From NCBI GenBank assembly GCA_002316835.1, contig DCEG01000063.1, forward strand, positions 1 through 32,858: DNA of 32,858 bases, read 5' to 3'. The position numbers were made by a program, and so were the translations under genes. The notes under the pieces were generated by a model. It was not told where the DNA came from. It did no database searches and was given only the letters and a program-made list of their open reading frames with translations. Below are positions 9,915 through 17,159 of the stretch, in pieces. Source of the DNA: Bacteroidales bacterium UBA1035 (lineage in GTDB: Bacteria > Bacteroidota > Bacteroidia > Bacteroidales > Dysgonomonadaceae). Numbering within the stretch: position 1 is the stretch's first letter; each line of letters begins with the position of its first letter.

Positions 9915-9922
9915 CAAATATA
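9915..9922 (-). promoter_or_regulatory. Predicted hsd operon promoter (-7 box)
   Basis: The minus strand reads TATATTTG, an exact match to the Bacteroidetes -7 element TAnnTTTG, 25 nt upstream of the hsdM ATG. No convincing -33 TTG is present at the expected distance, so strength is uncertain. Confidence 0.5.
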
Positions 9923-10054
9923 AATATTTTTAACAGTATTTGCACTGTGTTCTAAAATGAGTTTTCAACAAAAACGATTAAAAAGTACAAATTCAATGAA
10001 TTGTAAACAGATTGTATGTTATTATTCTATTTTAAATCATGGTTTTATAATTGC

Positions 10055-11290
10055 CTATAATTTCACCCCTCTTCCTCTAAACATACTCAACTCCCTAAAC
10101 CTTTCCCTGCACCACTCCGTGATACTCAATCCGTCAATGGTCAGCCGAAGTTTAGTCATTTTTCTTTCATCGAGAGCTTCTTCGATTTTGGCAACGGAGT
10201 GATCGGTTTCGAAACGCCTATTGTGTTCTTCCGACCAAAGTTTTCCGCTGAACTCAATGGATTTACCCTGTATCAATTTCTTTATACTGTCATCTGAAAA
10301 TCCAACCGATTTGGCTTCCTTTTCGATACTCAAAAAATCGGTTATTTTGGGCATCCAGCTTTTGAGCTTTTCGATGATTTTTTGAAGTTGGCTGCTTTCC
10401 GATTCTTTCTCTCGGATTTTGTCGGCGTGTAGTTCCTGTAATTGCCGGATGTGGTTTTGGTATTCCTGTTCCCTTTTTTCATTTTGTTGCATGAGATTTT
10501 GGTACGATTCTTCTTTTTCTTCTATGGTATGTCTGAGCGATTCCACTTCTTGTTCCAACTGCCGGCATTTGGGTGTTCCCAACAACGAGCTGACCGTTCC
10601 GGTTATCTTGGTCTTGATCTCGGCTGTTTTAAGGGCCTGCTTTTCCTTTTGAAGTTTCTGTTTGGTTTCGTCAAAGGTTTGCCGGGTTTCTTCCAGTTCT
10701 CTGGTTTTCTCGTCTGCCTGTTGCGAAAGCCGGGTATATTGTTGTTCTATATCAGACTTTTGCCGTTCTTTCTTCCCGATGTCTTCTTTCAGTGTTTGTT
10801 GTTGAAGATACAGTTCACGGTAATATTCCTGCGTGGTTTTGTGTCTCGCTTTTGAGCCTTCCACTCCTCTTTCCAGTCCGTATTTGGCCATTCTTTCAGC
10901 ATAGCTGGTCTGGTAGTCTTTCATCTTGTCGCGGGTAAGCACATCGTCGGCGCACAGACGGACGGTGTTCGTGCTTTTTTTCCGGTATGTTTTCTTTCCG
11001 TTTGGGCTTTGTCGGCTCTTTCTTTGTCAGCTTTCCGTCTTTCTCCCGTTACGATCGGAATAAGGGCGGCATGAACATGCGATGTGGTTTCGTCCCGGTG
11101 CAGTACGGCAGATACGATGTTCTCTTTCCCGAAAGTGTCTTGCAGCCATTGCAGCGAATCATCAGCCCATTCATCGAGTTTCTCTTCTTCCCTGATGCGC
11201 TTCATGTCTTCGCTGCTTCCGCTGAGGATTACCTGGATAACCGTTACCTAGTTCTTGGCAATCTTCCGTCTCCGAATAAAATAAAATCAT
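10055..11290 (-). pseudogene. Broken MobV/BmpH-like relaxase (mobilisation protein)
   Basis: Relic of a plasmid-recombination/mobilisation relaxase (Mob_Pre/MobV type) that would nick oriT. The conserved core is recognisable: VIQVILSGSSEDMKRI, FGKENIVSAVLHRDE, HVHAALIPIVTGERR, then RLCADDVLTRDKMKDYQ and a long coiled coil (about 10300-10850). Three lesions are visible. An in-frame TAG at 11248-11250 sits where the family has Gln (KNQV becomes KN-stop-V). A one-base deletion in an A4 run at 10990-10993 breaks the frame; adding one A restores ERKTYRKKSTNTVRLCADD. The first 60-70 residues are missing upstream of about 11290. The Met at 11205 and the frame starting at 10942 are therefore fragments, not two genes. 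Confidence 0.88.
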
Positions 11291-11600
11291 GATACCTGAT
11301 TTCAATAAACTAATATCGATATGAAGTAGGTGCTAAGTTCAACTTAGCACCCTAGAGTCAACCAAATAATCAGAAAAATATTAGTATAAACGAAAAAACA
11401 CTACTTGTGTGCGAATATTCTACTATTAACGAATAATAATTTGTAATAACAGGATTTTTTTTTTGCAAATCAAAGACTATTAATTATGGTTTTAAACGTG
11501 ATAAACATCCCGAAACATAATCGATTTTTTCCAGGATGTTAGCATATAAATCATTAACCTTCATATCGAGACAAAGAGAGTGTTTGTGTATTACTTGAAA
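11291..11600. other. Gene-free stretch between relaxase relic and rteC
   Basis: About 310 bp of AT-rich sequence without a supportable reading frame. The notable item is a GC-richer palindrome at 11329-11351. This is also where homology to the relaxase N-terminus stops, so an old recombination junction probably lies near 11290. Confidence 0.5.
11329..11351. repeat. 23-bp perfect palindrome
   Basis: Arms GGTGCTAAGTT and AACTTAGCACC (11 bp each) around a single C. No T-run follows on either strand, so it is not an ordinary terminator. It could be a protein-binding site, an oriT or att relic, or the end of a lost element. Confidence 0.8.
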
Positions 11601-12416
11601 TCAATCTTTATCTTCCATTGCTTTTTCCAGGGCGGAAGATATTTCGTTAATAAAAAAGGTCTTACTTCGTGCCCGGTATTTCATTCTGTGAAACGTATGA
11701 TAAACATCAGTCAACTCTTTTTGGAAGAATTTACCGAAAAGATTAGAAATAGAGTTAATCGATTCTCCTTCAAAACATTTTGTGTGATACAAGCCATATA
11801 TTAATTCAATCAAATCTGCTTTAGAGCGTTTCCATTTGAGCGAATACAGGTTTTTATTGTTTGCATATGACAAATTATCAAATTCATTAATCTTATAGCA
11901 TAGAAACTTATTAATCATATTGTTTGAAATAAAATATGATGTCAGCTGGTCATAAAAGGTAGAAAATTCAGGGTCATAATCACAAAACTCTAATTGTATG
12001 AATTTTTTGTGATTGCATTTCTTTCTAAGAAAAAACTCACTGTCTCGGTCATCAGCTCCAATAAGCCAATATTCATAAAAGTCTGTCAATTGAAAAGTTG
12101 TTTTGAAACTTGAATTATACATATTCACGCAGCTTTTATAATAGTTTGATGAAAGTATTTGATTATTAAGCGGGGCATTACGCTCAATTTTGTAAATTTC
12201 CCGAAAGAAAAAAATACAAGAAAGGATATTGGGCTTAATTATCTTGAAAAAATGTATTTCTTCTTTTTCATCAGCAAAACCCTTTTTTATAACTTCATTT
12301 CTCATCTGTTGCAGAGTTTTTAGACCGTTTTCAAAGTTTGAAAGCGAATTGAAGATGGAAACTTGCTCCATTTTTATTTCTGCCATATAGTAATCTGAAT
12401 AATTTGATGAATTCAT
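11601..12416 (-). CDS. rteC: RteC-family regulator of ICE excision
   Basis: 271 aa, matching the RteC family in length and pattern: an N-terminal segment EEIHFFKIIKPNILSCIFFFREIYKIE, a middle TTFQLTDFYEYWLIGADDRDSEFFLRKK, and a C-terminal DNA-binding part with LKWKRSKADLIELIYGLYHT and the ending DVYHTFHRMKYRARSKTFF. In CTnDOT, RteC is the last step of the tetracycline-induced RteA/RteB cascade and activates the excision operon by binding upstream of xis2c. Here it is likewise divergent from the xis-like gene, so the same control is likely. No tetQ, rteA or rteB is in the window, so the inducer cannot be inferred. Confidence 0.9.
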   Translation of the reverse strand: MNSSNYSDYYMAEIKMEQVSIFNSLSNFENGLKTLQQMRNEVIKKGFADEKEEIHFFKIIKPNILSCIFFFREIYKIERNAPLNNQILSSNYYKSCVNMYNSSFKTTFQLTDFYEYWLIGADDRDSEFFLRKKCNHKKFIQLEFCDYDPEFSTFYDQLTSYFISNNMINKFLCYKINEFDNLSYANNKNLYSLKWKRSKADLIELIYGLYHTKCFEGESINSISNLFGKFFQKELTDVYHTFHRMKYRARSKTFFINEISSALEKAMEDKD

Positions 12417-12477
12417 ATTGTTAAGTTTTTAAGTTAAAAAAATATCTATACTAATTCACAAATCACTCTCTTTAAAA

Positions 12478-12485
12478 CAAATATA
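12478..12485 (-). promoter_or_regulatory. Predicted rteC promoter (-7 box)
   Basis: The minus strand reads TATATTTG, an exact TAnnTTTG match, 62 nt upstream of the rteC ATG. No clear -33 TTG at 19-21 nt spacing, which would fit an activator-dependent or weak promoter. Confidence 0.4.
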
Positions 12486-12638
12486 CTATTTTACATACAG
12501 AACATACTGTCGATTTTTTAAATTTAACAAACAATAAACTGCTAATCAATATAATGCTTCGACATATTACCATTAAAAGCGAGAACTTCCGCTAATACAG
12601 AAAAATGCAAAACTTGTTAAACTAATATAAAAATGCTC

Positions 12639-12650
12639 TGCCAATTGGCA
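12639..12650. promoter_or_regulatory. 12-bp palindrome TGCCAATTGGCA, candidate RteC/Xis operator
   Basis: Perfect palindrome 56 bp upstream of the xis-like ATG; a further TTGGCA half-site lies at 12655-12660. The position fits an operator for the excision operon; the binding protein is unknown. Confidence 0.4.
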
Positions 12651-12705
12651 TCAACTTGGCAAATCTTTCCGCATCAAACCATGACCTTTGCCCGAAAAAC
12701 AAAAA

Positions 12706-13044
12706 ATGAACATCGATAAACTAGAGTTTCGCACCTATATGAATAACTTACTGGAACGCTTCGACCTGCTGGATGAGAAACTTGAGAATCTATTGCGCAG
12801 AAAAAAATGTAATACGGGCGAAGAATTACTGGATAATCAGGACCTGTTGTTCGAGTTGAACATCAGTCCACGTACGTTGCAAAGGTATCGTTCTTCAGGA
12901 CAACTGCCCTACTACACCATAAATGGAAAAATCTACTACAAACTTTCCGATGTGAACCGTTTTATACGGGAAGTATTCGAGGCAAAAAGCGGACGTAGCG
13001 CCAGACACCGCCAAATAATGCCACGTAACGCCAAATCCAGGTAA
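12706..13044 (+). CDS. Helix-turn-helix excisionase-like protein (Xis2c/Xis2d type)
   Basis: 112-aa small basic protein with a MerR/Xis-type winged HTH at about residues 41-90: LLDNQDLLFELNISPRTLQR, a GQLPYYTINGKIYY wing, then LSDVNRFIREVF. A short N-terminal helix (MNNLLERFDLLDEKLENLL) may dimerise. The basic tail ends GRSARHRQIMPRNAKSR. The ATG at 12706 is preferred; a TTG at 12688 would add six residues. CTnDOT has two such genes (xis2c, xis2d) before orf3 and exc; only one is present here. Its likely job is to bend att DNA for the integrase and act in control of the operon. Confidence 0.8.
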   Translation: MNIDKLEFRTYMNNLLERFDLLDEKLENLLRRKKCNTGEELLDNQDLLFELNISPRTLQRYRSSGQLPYYTINGKIYYKLSDVNRFIREVFEAKSGRSARHRQIMPRNAKSR

Positions 13045-13061
13045 TGCGGTTACAAAGAGTA

Positions 13062-13069
13062 TAGTTTTG
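13062..13069 (+). promoter_or_regulatory. Possible promoter -7 box upstream of the tandem repeats
   Basis: TAGTTTTG fits TAnnTTTG; the -33 region is poor. If used, transcription would start just before the 13-nt repeats at 13082. Confidence 0.3.
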
Positions 13070-13081
13070 CACGTAAATCAA

Positions 13082-13133
13082 TTCAACAATTACTTTCAAC
13101 AATTACTTTCAACAATTACTTTCAACAATTACT
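13082..13133 (+). repeat. Four perfect tandem copies of a 13-nt unit
   Basis: TTCAACAATTACT repeated exactly four times (13082-13094, 13095-13107, 13108-13120, 13121-13133), ending 16 nt before the ATG of the DUF4099/DUF3945 gene, so the array lies in its leader. A perfect short array of this kind is prone to slippage; a role in tuning expression is inference. Confidence 0.95.
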
Positions 13134-13149
13134 AATAAACGCTTATGAT

Positions 13150-14649
13150 ATGGAAGAACAACCACTAAAAAATAAGGTACAACCCGATGAACTCTCGGAA
13201 ACCCTTCTCGTCTTTGATAAGGAAAAACATAGTCTGCAAGCCGTGAGCGGTATCGACAAAAAAGGAAAAGTAAAAACTGTGGAACCGAAAAGCGGGAACA
13301 ATCCCGATTTTATGCGTGTAGATAAAAACGGAGACTTTCTCTCCAACTTCTATTCCAATTTCATGCGTCAGGTAAGAGATCCCACACGTTTTCGTATTTT
13401 CAAGGTACCCGTTCCCAGGATAGACTTTCTGGCAGAAACCATAAAAAATATCCTGAAAGACCCTACACCTGCGGGCGAATCGATGTTAAAAAAATACGAA
13501 GTAAAAGCCGAAGGTTTTAATCTTTCCGAAAAGCAAACTACACAAAAAGAAACTACTCCGGAACAACATCCGGAAACAATAAGTCAAACTCAAAAACAAG
13601 AAACAATGGAAACTCCAACCACCACCGCATCCGAATATCGCTACAAGGTAGAAGATATCGACTGGAAAACGATGAACGCCATGGGCGTCAGCCAGGAAAA
13701 ATTGCAGAAAATGAATCTGCTGGACGATTTGCTCCGTGGTTTCAAAACCAAAGAATTGGTACCCATCAGCCTGAATCTGGGTACTGCAATCGCCCGAACC
13801 GATGCCCGTTTGTCACTACAACCCGGCGATAACGGCGAAACCGTGGTAGCCATGCACGGCGTCCGCAAAGAACCCGCGCTTCACTTTCCCTTTTTCGGGC
13901 ATACCTTTACCGAAGAAGACAAGAAAAACCTGCTGGAAACGGGGAACATGGGCAGAGTCGTTCACCTGGACAACCTGAAAACCGGCGAAACCATCCCTTC
14001 GATTATCAGCATCGACAGGCTGACCAACGAACTGGTCGCCCTGCGTGCCGACAGGATCAAAATTCCCGATGAAATCAAAGGAGTAAAATTATCGGAGGAG
14101 CAAAAGCAAACGCTTCAAGACGGGAAACCACTTTACCTCGAAGGCATGATCTCCAACAAAGGAAAGGAGTTTTCGGCTTCCGTCCAATTCAACGCCGATA
14201 AGCGGTACGTGGAATTTTTGTTCGACCGGAACGGGCAAAATCAACAACAAAAACAAGCTCCGGGCGAAGCACCAAAACTCATCCGCGGCAAGAAGTTGAG
14301 CGATGCCCAGTACGAACAGTTCAAAAAAGGCGAGACCATCTACGTGAACGACCTGATAGATAAAAAAGGACAACCCTACAAAGGATACCTTACATACAAT
14401 GTTGAAACGGGTAAAACCGCTTTTTCGTTCCGTAATCCAGACAAACAAAAACAGGAAGCCAAGAATGCAGCCGGACAGTCTGCCCAACCCGACGAAGCGT
14501 CCAGAACCCAAAAAGCGGTCAATTCCGACGGGAAAACGAACGAAGCGACCAAACACCTGAAGGATGCGCTGAAAAAAGAACAAACCGCTCCCACGGAAAA
14601 TCAGGCTGAAGAACAAAAGCATAAGAAATCGAGAGGACGAAAAATGTAG
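13150..14649 (+). CDS. DUF4099/DUF3945-domain ICE protein (CTnDOT Orf3-like)
   Basis: 499 aa, no enzymatic function known. A conserved N-terminal region (1-120) is followed by a Gln/Thr-rich linker, then DUF4099 at about 163-245 (YRYKVEDIDWKTMNAMGVSQ). DUF3945 units follow: IKGVKLSEEQKQTLQDGKPL (from about 306) and a second copy LIRGKKLSDAQYEQFKKGET (from about 376), so the module is internally duplicated. The C-terminus is low-complexity and charged, ending in KKSRGRKM. The family is found in Bacteroidetes conjugative elements, between xis and the topoisomerase gene, which is the position seen here. In CTnDOT the corresponding orf3 was reported as dispensable for excision; a DNA-processing or structural role is a guess. 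Confidence 0.85.
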   Translation: MEEQPLKNKVQPDELSETLLVFDKEKHSLQAVSGIDKKGKVKTVEPKSGNNPDFMRVDKNGDFLSNFYSNFMRQVRDPTRFRIFKVPVPRIDFLAETIKNILKDPTPAGESMLKKYEVKAEGFNLSEKQTTQKETTPEQHPETISQTQKQETMETPTTTASEYRYKVEDIDWKTMNAMGVSQEKLQKMNLLDDLLRGFKTKELVPISLNLGTAIARTDARLSLQPGDNGETVVAMHGVRKEPALHFPFFGHTFTEEDKKNLLETGNMGRVVHLDNLKTGETIPSIISIDRLTNELVALRADRIKIPDEIKGVKLSEEQKQTLQDGKPLYLEGMISNKGKEFSASVQFNADKRYVEFLFDRNGQNQQQKQAPGEAPKLIRGKKLSDAQYEQFKKGETIYVNDLIDKKGQPYKGYLTYNVETGKTAFSFRNPDKQKQEAKNAAGQSAQPDEASRTQKAVNSDGKTNEATKHLKDALKKEQTAPTENQAEEQKHKKSRGRKM

Positions 14650-14739
14650 AGCTATCCAAATCTTCCGTCATCTGACGGAGAGGTCAGGAAAGTGCGACAT
14701 ATCAATATTGTAAAATTATAACACAAAAATAAAAGTATT

Positions 14740-16869
14740 ATGCTGAGAGTTATTATAGCGGAAAAACCATCCGTGGCGCGTACCATTGCCCACGTGCTGG
14801 GTATATGCGGCACGCAGGACGGCTATATAGGAAACGTAACGGAAGCCGGTACTGTTGTCACGTGGACAATCGGGCATTTGACAACCCTTGCCCTTCCCGA
14901 GCAATACGGGTTTACGGGGTTCAGGCGGGAAAACCTGCCCATCCTGCCCAAACCGTTTCAACTGGTACCACGCCAAGCTAAACAAGGCAAAGAGTACCGA
15001 TCCGAACCCGGGGCTTTAACGCAACTGAATGTAATTAAAGAACTATTTGACAAGTGCGACGAAATCATCGTCGCCACCGATGCCGGACGTGAAGGCGAAT
15101 TAATATTCCGCATGATTTTCAAATACCTGAAATGCAACAAACCGTTTAAAAGACTGTGGATAAGTTCACTGACCGATAAGGCTATAAAAGAAGGATTTGA
15201 AAAGCTGAAAAACGGCAGCGAGTTCGATAACCTCTATCAATCCGCACGTTCACGCTGTGAAGCCGATTGGCTGGTAGGCATCAACGCGTCACAGGCATTG
15301 AGCATTGTTGCCGGCAGCGGCGTTTATTCACTGGGACGGGTGCAGACACCCACGCTGGCGATGGTGTGCGGTCGTTTTCTGGAAAACAGAAATTTTCAAC
15401 CTCAAACCTATTTTCAAGTACAGACCGTACAGGAAGCCGAAAGCATCGAATTCAAGATGCTTTCAGAGGAGAAATTTACGGAAAAGGAGCAAGCGCAGGA
15501 AATCCAAAACTGCATCCGCGGAGCCAAAATGGAGATTATCGAAGCAGACACGAAACTTGTCCGCGAAGCGCCTCCCCTGCTTTACGATTTAACCGGGTTG
15601 CAAAAAGACGCCAACAAACGACTCAACTTCTCTGCAGATGAAACCCTTTCCATAGCCCAAGCTCTTTACGAGAAGAAGTTTATTACTTATCCGCGTACAG
15701 GCAGCCGATACATCGGCGAAGATGTCTGGGATGAAATACCGACATTACTGGAAGTTCTGACCGCTTATCCTCCGTTGAAAGAATATGCCCGGTCCTTGCA
15801 AAAAACAACGCTTAACCGCAAATGCGTCAACGACGTAAAAGTAACCGACCATCACGCTCTGCTTGTCACAGACAATACCCCGTCCGGACTTTCCAAAAAA
15901 GAAGAAGCCGTCTATAAACTGATTGCCACCCGCTTGCTGGAAACGCTGTCCGAAGCGTGTGAGAAAGAGGTCACCCACATTACCGGATTGGCACGTGAAC
16001 ATCGTTTTACTGCACACGGCACGGAAATAATAAAACCCGGTTGGCGAATGATGCGGGGATTGTTTGACCCGGAACAACAGGAAAACAACGATAATCCCGA
16101 CCAGCACCTTCCTTGTCTGGATAAGGGCGATACGCTCAAAATATCTTCCGCCATACTGCTCGAAAAGCAAACCAAACCCAAACCGTTACATACCGAGGCG
16201 ACACTATTGTCGGCGATGGAAAAAGCATCCAACGAAATTGAAAACGAAAACAGTCGCAACACCATCAAGGAATATGGCATCGGAACACCGGCTACCCGGG
16301 CATCCATTATCGAAACGCTGTTTTCGAGGGGATACATCGAGCGTCAAAAAAAATCGTTAATACCTACCTCCAAAGGGTTGAAAGTGTATGAAGCTGTAAA
16401 AAACAAACGCATCGCGGATGTGGCTATGACAGGTGCGTGGGAAAAAGCCCTTTCCGATATCGAATCGGGCAAAATGGTTTCCGAAACGTTCGATAAAAGT
16501 ATTGCCGTCTATGCCCGGCAGATTACGGAAGAACTGCTGGCCTTGGATTTTCCGAAAGACAATGTTGCAGTGCTCAAGTGCCCGAAATGTCAACAGAAAA
16601 CCGTAAAACTCCTGGACAAAGTAGCCAAATGCACCGATAGGGGTTGCCAATGGTTGCTGTTCAGAAACATTTGCGGCAGAATATTATCCGAAGACGATGT
16701 GAGAATGATACTTGCATCGGGAAAATCATCGCTGATACGGGGCATGACAAGCCGTAAGAACAAGAAATTCGACGCGTTTATCGTGTTGAAAGAAGACGGA
16801 AGTACGGCTTTTGAATTTCCATCTACCTTTCGTCCCGCTAAAAAACGCGGAAAGCATGGTGAAAAATAG
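14740..16869 (+). CDS. topB: DNA topoisomerase III (ICE type, CTnDOT Exc homologue)
   Basis: Type IA topoisomerase, 709 aa, full length. The TOPRIM domain has IIAEKPSVA (E8) and VATDAGREGELI (D114, E118). The conserved SLGRVQTPTLAMVC is at about 197-210, and the catalytic tyrosine Y317 lies in FITYPRTGSRYI. A C-terminal cysteine-rich zinc-ribbon-like tail (CPKCQ...CTDRGC) follows. Exc in CTnDOT, encoded at this position after orf3, is a topoisomerase III needed for excision in vivo; unlinking DNA during excision or transfer is the likely role. It is 90 bp after the DUF4099 gene with no clear promoter between, so the two are probably one operon with the xis-like gene. Confidence 0.95.
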   Translation: MLRVIIAEKPSVARTIAHVLGICGTQDGYIGNVTEAGTVVTWTIGHLTTLALPEQYGFTGFRRENLPILPKPFQLVPRQAKQGKEYRSEPGALTQLNVIKELFDKCDEIIVATDAGREGELIFRMIFKYLKCNKPFKRLWISSLTDKAIKEGFEKLKNGSEFDNLYQSARSRCEADWLVGINASQALSIVAGSGVYSLGRVQTPTLAMVCGRFLENRNFQPQTYFQVQTVQEAESIEFKMLSEEKFTEKEQAQEIQNCIRGAKMEIIEADTKLVREAPPLLYDLTGLQKDANKRLNFSADETLSIAQALYEKKFITYPRTGSRYIGEDVWDEIPTLLEVLTAYPPLKEYARSLQKTTLNRKCVNDVKVTDHHALLVTDNTPSGLSKKEEAVYKLIATRLLETLSEACEKEVTHITGLAREHRFTAHGTEIIKPGWRMMRGLFDPEQQENNDNPDQHLPCLDKGDTLKISSAILLEKQTKPKPLHTEATLLSAMEKASNEIENENSRNTIKEYGIGTPATRASIIETLFSRGYIERQKKSLIPTSKGLKVYEAVKNKRIADVAMTGAWEKALSDIESGKMVSETFDKSIAVYARQITEELLALDFPKDNVAVLKCPKCQQKTVKLLDKVAKCTDRGCQWLLFRNICGRILSEDDVRMILASGKSSLIRGMTSRKNKKFDAFIVLKEDGSTAFEFPSTFRPAKKRGKHGEK

Positions 16870-16876
16870 CGAAAGG

Positions 16877-16906
16877 TTGTAAAGTAGCGAAAAATTCCTA
16901 CCTTTG
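16877..16906 (+). promoter_or_regulatory. Strong predicted promoter after topB
   Basis: TTG (16877-16879), a 19-nt spacer, then TACCTTTG (16899-16906): a full Bacteroidetes sigma-ABfr match. No gene follows directly. Its transcript would start at about 16913, run through a structured leader, and probably originally served DUF1896 and the helicase before the ATPase gene was placed between. Confidence 0.7.
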
Positions 16907-16942
16907 CACCCTGGTTCATTGTCATAAACAGTTGTTTATACA

Positions 16943-16956
16943 TTGGATTTAGTGGT
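16943..16956 (+). repeat. Left 14-nt arm of inverted repeat bracketing the ATPase gene
   Basis: TTGGATTTAGTGGT, exactly complementary to ACCACTAAATCCAA at 18458-18471. A second, inner pair is AGGCTTATT at 16996-17004 with AATAAGCCT at 18426-18434. They are either two halves of a split leader RNA or terminal inverted repeats of a 1.5-kb insertion. Confidence 0.85.
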
Positions 16957-16957
16957 T

Positions 16958-16981
16958 GGCATCGGTGGGGACACCGGTGCC
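16958..16981 (+). ncRNA. Stable leader hairpin with GGGA (GNRA) loop
   Basis: GGCATCGGTG, loop GGGA, CACCGGTGCC: a 10-bp stem with one T-G wobble and a GNRA-class tetraloop, lying just inside the 14-nt left arm and about 45 nt after the predicted transcript start. No T-run follows, so it is a structural RNA element rather than a terminator. The class is not recognised. Confidence 0.6.
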
Positions 16982-17062
16982 TTTCTGCGTTTTATAGGCT
17001 TATTATCGTCTATTTTCATGTCATATCGTATCAAGAAATATATTCCAATTCTAATGGGATAT

Positions 17063-17108
17063 ATATTCCATTTTAAATGATATATTTAATCCATTTATAA
17101 TGGAATAT
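17063..17108. promoter_or_regulatory. Inverted repeat upstream of ATPase promoter
   Basis: ATATTCCATT (17063-17072) and AATGGAATAT (17099-17108) are perfect 10-bp inverted arms ending one base before the -33 TTG of the ATPase promoter. Related ATATTCCA-type sequence also occurs just upstream (about 17038-17047). Plausible operator for an unknown regulator. Confidence 0.45.
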
Positions 17109-17109
17109 T

Positions 17110-17140
17110 TTGGCTGACTCGAAAAAACAGTTTATATTTG
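17110..17140 (+). promoter_or_regulatory. Predicted promoter of the internal ATPase gene
   Basis: TTG (17110-17112), 20-nt spacer, TATATTTG (17133-17140): a full consensus match 20 nt ahead of the ATG at 17160. The gene therefore carries its own promoter and need not depend on the ICE transcript. Confidence 0.7.
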
Positions 17141-17159
17141 CAGTAAAACCAGTTCAATT

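Larger units (their letters stand above)
12417..12705. other. Divergent control region between rteC and the xis-like gene
   Basis: 289 bp, no gene. It contains a -7 box for rteC at 12478-12485 (minus strand TATATTTG) and a 12-bp palindrome at 12639-12650, followed by another TTGGCA at 12655-12660. By analogy with CTnDOT this region should hold the excision promoter and RteC site; that assignment is inference. Confidence 0.55.

Noticed and set aside
10055..10942. Independent coiled-coil protein gene
   Set aside because: It joins the upstream relaxase fragment after restoring one A at 10990-10993, so it is the C-terminal half of one broken gene.
13082..13133. CRISPR array
   Set aside because: Units are 13 nt, contiguous and without spacers; no cas genes nearby.
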